Shown here piece after piece: positions 6,360 through 11,155 of a stretch of DNA of 11,155 bases. Below the pieces are notes generated by a model that was not told the origin of the DNA, did no database searches, and worked only from the letters and a program-made list of their open reading frames with translations. The translations under genes and the position numbers were made by a program. The DNA comes from an uncultured Ruminococcus sp. (GTDB lineage: Bacteria > Bacillota > Clostridia > Oscillospirales > Ruminococcaceae), in contig UQXS01000065.1 in assembly GCA_900545125.1 (NCBI GenBank), forward strand, positions 1 to 11,155, written 5' to 3'. Numbering within the stretch: position 1 is the stretch's first letter; each line of letters opens with the position of its first letter.

Positions 6360-7142
6360 ATGAAAAAGTTGATTAATCGAATGATTTCAATGATCTCTGC
6401 ATTGGCTGTATCAATTGCGTGTCTTATGATGCTTCCGTTCAATATGTCATTGTATTCTGTTGGCGGAGCTGAAATGGATGTGGAAACAGCCGCCGAAATG
6501 ATGGCATCAAGGATAAATGAAGAAAGAGAGGCTCTCGGCTTGCAGCCGTTGTATATCGTGCCCTATCTTAATGATATAGCCGCTGTCAGGGCAAACGATC
6601 TCGTTACAATATTTGACCATAAGCGCCCGGACGGCACAGATGTGGCTTCTCTTATAGATACTGATATTGTTGACTACAGCCGTGCCGCCGAAGTCCTTGC
6701 AAGAGGAAGCTATGATATTGAAGCCGTCCTGAATGCATGGAAAAACTCTTCAGGTCACTGGGGATTTATCACCAGAAAGGATGCTACTCATATAGGAATT
6801 GCCGTGGTTTATGCCCCTGAAAGTGACCGTAAATGGTACTGGGCTGCCGTAATCGTCAATATGGCAGAGGGAATGACACTGCCTGATCAGAAATTGCCCC
6901 TTGAGGATGCAATAGTTCCTACATACTGCGGCGACGTCAACGGCGACGGTCAGATAGATTCTTTTGATCTTGTACTTCTGAATAAATATATTAATGGTAA
7001 AGTGTACTTTAACGATGCACAGGTTGAAGCTTCGGATATCCTCAAGGACGGTGTTATCACTTCTGCCGATGCAGCAATTCTCAGAAAGTATATTCTCGGT
7101 GAGTACACCAAACTGCCCTTGACTGTTGATATGCTCATTTAA
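6360..7142 (+). CDS. Secreted CAP (SCP/YkwD-like) domain protein with C-terminal dockerin
   Basis: This 260-aa exported protein has a CAP domain and a dockerin, the module that binds a cohesin on a cellulosomal scaffold or cell-surface protein. A basic start and hydrophobic stretch (about 1-32) form a signal peptide. The CAP domain spans about 41-165: FDHKRPDG carries His87, EVLARG has Glu111 where family members have GEN, and the WKNSSGHW and THIGIAVVY segments carry His133 and His144. The dockerin spans about 190-253. Its first calcium loop is intact (DVNGDGQIDSFD). The second (DILKDGVITSAD) lacks acidic or Asn ligands at positions 3 and 9. ATG 6360 follows CGGAG/GTGAG. Neighbours are not cellulosomal genes, as is usual for scattered dockerin genes in ruminococci. 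Enzymatic activity of bacterial CAP domains is unsettled, so the role on the cellulosome is unknown. Confidence 0.92.
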   Translation: MKKLINRMISMISALAVSIACLMMLPFNMSLYSVGGAEMDVETAAEMMASRINEEREALGLQPLYIVPYLNDIAAVRANDLVTIFDHKRPDGTDVASLIDTDIVDYSRAAEVLARGSYDIEAVLNAWKNSSGHWGFITRKDATHIGIAVVYAPESDRKWYWAAVIVNMAEGMTLPDQKLPLEDAIVPTYCGDVNGDGQIDSFDLVLLNKYINGKVYFNDAQVEASDILKDGVITSADAAILRKYILGEYTKLPLTVDMLI

Positions 7143-7144
7143 TA

Positions 7145-7181
7145 AAAAATCCTGTATGCTTGATGCATACAGGATTTTTTT
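7145..7181. terminator. Bidirectional terminator between CAP-dockerin gene and pckG
   Basis: A perfect 15-bp inverted repeat (7145-7159 with 7165-7179) with a five-base loop has a run of A on its left and a run of T on its right. It can therefore terminate transcription in both directions. It starts right after the stop codon of the CAP-dockerin gene and ends seven bases from the stop of the convergent PEP carboxykinase gene. Confidence 0.93.
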
Positions 7182-7187
7182 GCCTGA

Positions 7188-9020
7188 TTACTTATTAAGT
7201 CTTGCTTCGATCTTATCAAGCTCGTCGTAGAGAGCCTGCGGGATCTTTCCGCCCTTAGCAGCAATATCGTCGTTGTAGTATCTTCTCATTTCAGCAATTT
7301 CAGCCTTCCAGAGTTCCTTGTCAACATCAAGGAGTTTATCCATGATCTCGGGAGTAACTTCGTCTTCAATACCGCTTACATTGATATCTTCCTTCTTGGG
7401 GATGTATCCGATAGCTGTTTCGTCTGCGTCAACAGCACCTTCACATCTCTTGATGATCCAGTCGAGAACTCTCATGTTGTCGCCGAATCCGGGCCAGATG
7501 AAGTTTCCGTTCTCATCCTGCTTGAACCAGTTTACGTTGAAGATCTTAGGAGCTTTGTCGCCGAGCTTTTCGCCCATTTCAAGCCAGTGTGCCCAGTAAT
7601 CGCCTACATTGTAGCCGATGAAAGGCTTCATAGCCATAGGATCGTGACGGAGTACGCCTACAGCACCGGCAGCAGCAGCAGTTGTTTCGGATGAAACGGC
7701 TGATCCTACATATGTACCGTGCGTCCAGTCAAATGACTGATATACCAGAGGAGTTGTGGATGCTCTTCTTCCGCCAAATACAATAGCAGAAACCGGAACT
7801 CCCTCGGGATTGTCAAATTCAGGCGAGATGCAGGGGCAGTTTACAGCAGGTGCTGTGAAACGTGAATTGGGGTGAGCAAGCTTCTTGTTCTTGCCGTCTG
7901 CGCCCTTCTGTGCTGTCCATTCCTTGCCGTTTGTCTTGATTCCTGTCCACTCTGTAGCATCCTCGGGAGGATTCTTGTCAAGACCTTCCCACCATACAGT
8001 GTTGTCTGCGTTGTTAAGAGCAACATTGGTGAAGATAGCATTCTTCATTGTGGAAGCAAGAGCGTTGTAGTTGGATTTTGCGTTTGTTCCGGGAGCAACG
8101 CCGAAGAATCCGTTCTCAGGGTTGATAGCGTAAAGTCTGCCGTCCTTGCCGGGCTTGAGCCATGCAATATCATCACCTACTGTAAATACCTTGTAGCCGT
8201 CCTTGAGGTATCCCTCCGGCGGGATGAGCATAGCAAGGTTTGTCTTTCCGCAGGCTGACGGGAATGCAGCACATACATACTTTGTTTCGCCGTCGGGCTT
8301 CTGAACGCCGAGAATAAGCATATGCTCTGCCATCCAGCCTTCGTTCTTGCCCTGGAATGATGCAATACGGAGAGCAAAGCACTTCTTGGAAAGAATAACG
8401 TTTCCGCCATATGCCGAGTTGATTGACCAGATAGTGTTGTCCTCGGGGAACTGAACGATATATCTGTTTTCGGGATCAACCTGTGCCTTTGAGTGAAGAC
8501 CTCTTACAAAGTCGTTGGAATCGCCGAGCTTATCGAAAGCAGCTTTGCCCATTCTTGTCATGATGTTCATGTTGAGAACAACATAGATAGAATCTGTGAT
8601 CTCAACGCCTACCTTGGAAATAGGTGAAGCAACGGGACCCATGGAATAAGGGATAATATACATTGTGCGTCCCTGCATCACACCGTCGTACATAGGTGTA
8701 AGCTTAGCGTACATTTCCTTGGGGTCACACCAGTTATTTGTAGGACCTGCGTCCTCCTTGTTTCTTGTGCATATAAAAGTTCTGTCCTCAACACGGGCTA
8801 CATCATTTACGGCAGTTCTGTGGTAGAGACAGCCGGGGAGCTTTTCCTCGTTAAGATGATACATCTTGTTCGGATCTCCGTCCGGGAGAGAAGTAACCTC
8901 TGCTGTAAGAGCGTCGAGCTGCTCCTTGGAGCCGTCGATCCATACAACCTTTTCAGGCTTGCAGAGAGCAATCATTTCGTCAACCCATTTTAATACATTG
9001 GGGTTTGTTGTCAGTGACAT
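7188..9020 (-). CDS. pckG: Phosphoenolpyruvate carboxykinase (GTP), EC 4.1.1.32
   Basis: This 610-aa cytoplasmic enzyme interconverts oxaloacetate plus GTP with phosphoenolpyruvate, CO2 and GDP. In rumen and gut succinate producers the reaction usually runs towards oxaloacetate and conserves energy; that direction is inferred here. The P-loop FPSACGKTN (253-261) holds the reactive cysteine Cys257 typical of the GTP class, and VGDDIAWL (281-288) is the second nucleotide and metal motif. Lys213 (SKKCFALRIA), His233 (MAEHM) and Asp284 align by spacing with the manganese ligands of the animal enzymes. Length is normal for the class (about 600-620). The start is the ATG at 9020, preceded by AGGAGGT at seven bases; the longer frame starting at 9056 has no binding site. 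Codon choice differs from its neighbours (mostly AAG for lysine and strongly favoured codons), as expected for a highly expressed gene. It is a single-gene transcript. Confidence 0.97.
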   Translation of the reverse strand: MSLTTNPNVLKWVDEMIALCKPEKVVWIDGSKEQLDALTAEVTSLPDGDPNKMYHLNEEKLPGCLYHRTAVNDVARVEDRTFICTRNKEDAGPTNNWCDPKEMYAKLTPMYDGVMQGRTMYIIPYSMGPVASPISKVGVEITDSIYVVLNMNIMTRMGKAAFDKLGDSNDFVRGLHSKAQVDPENRYIVQFPEDNTIWSINSAYGGNVILSKKCFALRIASFQGKNEGWMAEHMLILGVQKPDGETKYVCAAFPSACGKTNLAMLIPPEGYLKDGYKVFTVGDDIAWLKPGKDGRLYAINPENGFFGVAPGTNAKSNYNALASTMKNAIFTNVALNNADNTVWWEGLDKNPPEDATEWTGIKTNGKEWTAQKGADGKNKKLAHPNSRFTAPAVNCPCISPEFDNPEGVPVSAIVFGGRRASTTPLVYQSFDWTHGTYVGSAVSSETTAAAAGAVGVLRHDPMAMKPFIGYNVGDYWAHWLEMGEKLGDKAPKIFNVNWFKQDENGNFIWPGFGDNMRVLDWIIKRCEGAVDADETAIGYIPKKEDINVSGIEDEVTPEIMDKLLDVDKELWKAEIAEMRRYYNDDIAAKGGKIPQALYDELDKIEARLNK

Positions 9021-9052
9021 GGCGTTATACCTCCTGTTAAAGCTTTTTAGAC

Positions 9053-9062
9053 GCATTAATGC
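9053..9062. promoter_or_regulatory. Palindrome in the pckG leader
   Basis: GCATTAATGC is a perfect 10-bp palindrome, extended to 16 bp (GACGCATTAATGCATC) with one mismatch on each side. It lies in the untranslated leader, about 33 bases upstream of the pckG start codon. It could be a repressor site. No known riboswitch fold was recognised in the leader. Confidence 0.3.
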
Positions 9063-9130
9063 ATCCGAGGGATCGAATTGAATTCAGAACAAGAGACTAT
9101 TCTAAAAAAATCAATCGTATCTCAAATACT

Positions 9131-9159
9131 ATTATAGCTTAATTTTGTCAATCTGTCAA
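9131..9159 (-). promoter_or_regulatory. Full-consensus sigma-A promoter of pckG
   Basis: On the minus strand the -35 box is TTGACA (9159-9154), the spacer is exactly 17 bp, and the -10 box is TATAAT (9136-9131). Both boxes match the consensus in all six positions, which suits a highly expressed metabolic gene. Transcription would start near 9124, giving a leader of about 104 nt. Just upstream of the -35 box an inverted repeat, ATAGATA (9159-9165) with TATCTAT (9182-9188), may be a regulatory site. Confidence 0.9.
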
Positions 9160-9238
9160 TAGATATTAAAATTAATTTGTCTATCTATGGCATTTCGGCA
9201 GCTTTTATAACAAGTTATATATTTTTTGATATAGCCCT

Positions 9239-10042
9239 TTATACTGAAAGTACTTCTCCCGGAAACTGAAAGGGTCTTTTTATTCCGCCGATAATTGCGT
9301 CAAGATAAAGTCCGGATACAGCGTTCCAGGTGCTTTCGTCTACAATTCCGTTGGAGGGCAGCTTCATAAGTTTTTGAAAATCCGTGACTTCCTTTGTCGT
9401 TACCGGACCGAATCTGCCCGTTTCTGTCAGAACGGGATCATATCCCAGCGATGTGTGGATATAATTGATATACTGCTGCAAAATACGGATATCCTCACCG
9501 GACATTCCTTCTTTAAGCTCCGATGAAAACGGTCGGGCAGTGGGCAGTTCCTCCCGATAAATCGCCGCAAACGTGCGGTAAAGAGAGTTCCAGAAAGTTC
9601 TGTCTGCACGTCCGGTGACCGGCATGGAAAACGTTTTTTGAAAGCTGCTGACAGAATCGGAGGTCTTTTCACCAAAAGTTCCCGAAAGCTCCGGCGCTGT
9701 TATCATGGGGTAGAACATACTCACTCCGTAAAGCCATGTCTGCATCAGTCTTACATTGTCACCGGAGGTATTTTTCCGCAGTTCTCCGGGATATTGTGCC
9801 GGAATATCTTCGGTCTGCTCAATGGCGGATGAAAGTATCTGCGCCCTCACAATTGAATCGTGGAGTATGTCAAGTCTGGAAAAAAAGGCGCTGCTGCCGC
9901 TTTCGTCAAGTCCGAATATGTCTGCAAAAATTCCGGCGGCTTCTTCGTATGAACCGGCATCAGGTATTTTGGGAATATCCGGGTAATTATAAGAGATCCT
10001 GTTAAGATACAGTCTCATAAGATCGGCTTCTGTTATACTCAT
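9239..10042 (-). CDS. Peptidoglycan-binding-like repeat protein without a signal peptide
   Basis: This 267-aa protein is made mainly of PG_binding_1-like repeats, which bind peptidoglycan in many wall enzymes. Two clear repeats are at about 90-155 and 179-245, with the pattern GDNVRLMQTWL...GTFGEKTSDSVSSFQKTF...TFWNSLY and GEDIRILQQYI...GRFGPVTTKEVTDFQKLM...STWNAV. A third, degenerate copy seems to occupy residues 7-60 (DLMRLYLNRISYNYPDIPKIPDAG, then a weak match to the rest). No catalytic domain, signal peptide or membrane segment is visible, so its location is uncertain; similar repeat proteins in Clostridia are often annotated only as peptidoglycan-binding. ATG 10042 follows AAGGGAGG at seven bases. 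The stop is followed by 218 bases containing the pckG promoter, so it is probably its own transcript. No clear terminator or promoter was found for it. Confidence 0.82.
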   Translation of the reverse strand: MSITEADLMRLYLNRISYNYPDIPKIPDAGSYEEAAGIFADIFGLDESGSSAFFSRLDILHDSIVRAQILSSAIEQTEDIPAQYPGELRKNTSGDNVRLMQTWLYGVSMFYPMITAPELSGTFGEKTSDSVSSFQKTFSMPVTGRADRTFWNSLYRTFAAIYREELPTARPFSSELKEGMSGEDIRILQQYINYIHTSLGYDPVLTETGRFGPVTTKEVTDFQKLMKLPSNGIVDESTWNAVSGLYLDAIIGGIKRPFQFPGEVLSV

Positions 10043-10067
10043 TCATATCCTCCCTTTTGCTGTTAAA

Positions 10068-10090
10068 TTGCACAATATATGCTTGCACAA
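10068..10090. repeat. TTGCACAA direct repeat upstream of the peptidoglycan-binding gene
   Basis: TTGCACAA occurs at 10068-10075 and 10083-10090, 15 bp apart, 26-48 bases upstream of the minus-strand start codon at 10042. The copies would lie in or near the promoter of that gene, whose -35 and -10 boxes are not clear. They could be binding sites for a transcription factor. Confidence 0.3.
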
Positions 10091-10095
10091 ATTGT

Positions 10096-10121
10096 CAGAA
10101 ACGGAGAAATTGACGTTTCTG
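10096..10121. repeat. Inverted repeat CAGAAACG / CGTTTCTG
   Basis: A perfect 8-bp inverted repeat (10096-10103 with 10114-10121) is separated by 10 bases in the divergent region between the peptidoglycan-binding gene and the kinase-like gene. It has no T-run and lies upstream of both genes, so it is more likely an operator than a terminator. Confidence 0.4.
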
Positions 10122-10143
10122 CTAATAATTTGCTTTTTTTGTA

Positions 10144-10171
10144 TTGAAAAATGTGCAGAATGTGGTATAAT
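10144..10171 (+). promoter_or_regulatory. Extended -10 promoter of the cytidylate-kinase-like gene
   Basis: The -35 box is TTGAAA (10144-10149), the spacer is 16 bp, and the -10 box is TATAAT (10166-10171) preceded by TGG, giving an extended -10 element. An inverted repeat AAATGTG (10149-10155) with CACATTT (10181-10187) brackets the -10 box and the predicted start near 10178. The leader is about 115 nt. Confidence 0.82.
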
Positions 10172-10233
10172 ATATATTGACACATTTCACTTTATGCTGT
10201 GTGCAGTGAAAATATGCCGGAGCAGGTTTTATT

Positions 10234-10256
10234 AACGGCGGATCCGCAGTTTTTTA
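10234..10256 (+). terminator. Attenuator-like hairpin in the leader of the cytidylate-kinase-like gene
   Basis: The leader contains the near-perfect palindrome AACGGCGGATCCGCAGTT (10234-10251), with one mismatched pair and GCGGATCCGC at its core. It can fold as a stem of about seven pairs closing a GATC loop, followed by TTTTTTATTA. A hairpin plus T-run between promoter and start codon can act as a transcription attenuator. The stem is short, so this is tentative. Confidence 0.3.
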
Positions 10257-10294
10257 TTACGTAAAATGCTCTGATAGTTCAGGGGGTAATTCCG

Positions 10295-10915
10295 ATGAAA
10301 AAGAATATAATAACTATAGAACGCCAGTATGGCAGCGGTGGCAGCGTTATCGGAAAGCTTGCCGCCGAAAAATTGGGAATAAATTGCTATAACAGGCAGA
10401 TACTTGAAATGACAGCGGCTAAGTGCGGCATTTCGCCGGAATATCTTGAATCGGCAGAGGAAAATGTTCCTACAAGCTTTTTGTATTCTCTGCTGCTTTC
10501 GGCAAATCCGGCAAGGTCTATGGAAGACAGTCTTCCGCTTTCGGATAAGGTCTTTCTTATGGAAAGCCGTATCATAACCGAAATTTCTGAAAAAGAAGAC
10601 AGTTTTGTTCTTGTGGGACGCTGCGGAAGCTACGTTCTCGAAGATAAGGGCTGTTTCAGCGTTTATATCTATGCCAATCCGGAGGATCGCATAAAAAGAG
10701 CAATAGCCGATTACGGAATCGCTCCGAATAAGGCAGAATCCGTTATGAAAAAGGCGGATAAGCGCCGTGAAACTTTCTACAATGTCAATACGGGCAGGCT
10801 GTGGCAGGACAAGGACAGCTATTCTCTCTGCCTTAACAGCGCTGTTCTGGGCGATGATCTCTGCGCTGATCTTATTGTCAGGGCATATAAAGAATACAAC
10901 GCTAAAAACGCATAA
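10295..10915 (+). CDS. Cytidylate-kinase-like P-loop protein
   Basis: This 206-aa protein matches the cytidylate-kinase-like family (Cytidylate_kinase2 type), widespread in Clostridia and of unproven substrate. It opens with ITIERQYGSGGSVIGKLAAEKLG, whose P-loop is GSGGSVIGK (13-21). VLVGRCGSYVL (105-115) matches the second conserved strand and loop, and DKRRETFYNVNTGRLW (155-170) the lid and acceptor region with several arginines and a Tyr. It is not the canonical Cmk that pairs with rpsA, so phosphorylation of CMP should not be assumed. ATG 10295 follows AGGGGGT (10281-10287) at seven bases. It is a single-gene transcript with its own strong promoter and terminator. The divergent neighbour is the peptidoglycan-binding repeat gene. 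Confidence 0.9.
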   Translation: MKKNIITIERQYGSGGSVIGKLAAEKLGINCYNRQILEMTAAKCGISPEYLESAEENVPTSFLYSLLLSANPARSMEDSLPLSDKVFLMESRIITEISEKEDSFVLVGRCGSYVLEDKGCFSVYIYANPEDRIKRAIADYGIAPNKAESVMKKADKRRETFYNVNTGRLWQDKDSYSLCLNSAVLGDDLCADLIVRAYKEYNAKNA

Positions 10916-10929
10916 TTCTATCTCTCTAT

Positions 10930-10975
10930 AAAACAAAAAGTCTCTGTTCCTATGCAGAGGCTTTTTGTTTTTTGA
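10930..10975 (+). terminator. Intrinsic terminator after the cytidylate-kinase-like gene
   Basis: A 17-bp stem (10930-10946 with 10955-10971) with one T-G wobble and an eight-base loop has A-rich and T-rich flanks within and after the stem. It ends the kinase-like gene 15 bases after its stop and is A/T symmetric enough to act in both directions. Confidence 0.9.
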
Positions 10976-11030
10976 ATATTTTTATATGAATCAGAAATAA
11001 TAATTATCAGTAATTATAAAGGAAAGGACT

Positions 11031-11155
11031 ATGCCTATGAGCATTATTTTTATACGATCGCTTATTCTTTATTTTCTCGTTATCTTCGCCGTGAGGCTTA
11101 TGGGAAAACGTCAGCTCGGTGAACTCCAGCCCTCCGAACTGGTAATAACTATCCT
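11031..11155 (+). CDS. DUF421/YetF-like membrane protein, N-terminal part (runs off window)
   Basis: Only the first 41 codons are present. The translation MPMSIIFIRSLILYFLVIFAVRLMGKRQLGELQPSELVITI contains a hydrophobic segment (about 4-21) and then MGKRQLGELQPSELVITI, which is the hallmark start of the DUF421 / YetF family of small bacterial membrane proteins. These have two or three N-terminal membrane segments and cytoplasmic domains, and their biochemical role is not established. Two starts are possible: ATG 11031 and ATG 11037 (MSIIF). Each lies seven to eight bases after its own AAAGGA copy (11018-11023 and 11023-11028), so either or both may be used. No clear promoter was seen in 10976-11030, which is AT-rich. 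Confidence 0.85.
   Translation, partial: MPMSIIFIRSLILYFLVIFAVRLMGKRQLGELQPSELVITI

Noticed and set aside
7145..7181. Possible attachment site or transposon end
   Set aside because: The inverted repeat is a textbook bidirectional terminator between convergent genes, and no integrase or transposase is present, including beside the tRNA at 72-147.
7841..8479. Several open frames in other frames within pckG
   Set aside because: They arise from the biased codon use of a highly expressed gene; no binding sites or recognisable domains.
9021..9056. N-terminal extension of PEP carboxykinase from an ATG at 9056
   Set aside because: The added residues are unlike the family and cover the AGGAGGT binding site of the start at 9020.
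9206..9219. TATAAC/GTTATA hairpin followed by T-run as a terminator
   Set aside because: The loop is only two bases and the T-run is on the + strand, where no gene precedes it; it does not serve the minus-strand gene ending at 9239.
10232..10936. 234-codon open frame on the minus strand opposite the kinase-like gene
   Set aside because: It is antisense to a clear P-loop protein, contains the terminator region and has no family motifs.

Overview
The window looks like chromosomal DNA of a low-to-mid GC Gram-positive Clostridium-class bacterium, most likely Ruminococcus or a close relative in the Oscillospiraceae. The evidence is strong AGGAGG-type ribosome binding sites, clear sigma-A promoters, a BcrA-like ABC transporter with a two-component system, a cytidylate-kinase-like protein, and above all a secreted protein ending in a dockerin. 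Dockerins are the docking modules of cellulosomes in fibre-degrading ruminococci and clostridia. The genus is inference, not a sequence match.

Layout. Positions 1-180 are the 3' end of an rRNA operon: the last part of a 5S rRNA, a tRNA-Asn(GTT) with encoded CCA seven bases later, and an intrinsic terminator. Positions 233-3841 are a four-gene module on the + strand: response regulator, BcrA-like ATPase, ABC-2-type permease, histidine kinase. The two-component pair is split around the transporter it probably controls. A promoter preceded by 11-12 bp spaced TTTAC repeats lies between the regulator and the ATPase. Positions 3841-6200 hold two CPBP-family membrane proteases (CaaX protease / bacteriocin self-immunity family), transcribed towards each other from their own promoters and separated by a strong hairpin terminator. 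These six genes look like a cell-envelope or antimicrobial-peptide defence neighbourhood, though no peptide precursor gene is visible.

Positions 6141-7182 hold a divergent intergenic region with a pair of TTGTACA boxes, then a secreted CAP-domain protein with a C-terminal dockerin. Its terminator is shared with the convergent GTP-type phosphoenolpyruvate carboxykinase gene (minus strand, 7188-9020), which has a full-consensus sigma-A promoter and a leader of about 100 nt. Upstream of that, on the minus strand, is a protein made mostly of peptidoglycan-binding-like repeats. Divergent from it is a cytidylate-kinase-like P-loop protein with an extended -10 promoter and a long leader that contains an attenuator-like hairpin. 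The window ends inside a DUF421/YetF-type membrane protein.

All starts were chosen by ribosome binding site. For the ATPase, histidine kinase and PEP carboxykinase the chosen start is internal to the longest possible reading frame. No insertion sequences, CRISPR arrays, phage genes or frameshifts were seen. No intergenic stretch exceeds about 260 bases.
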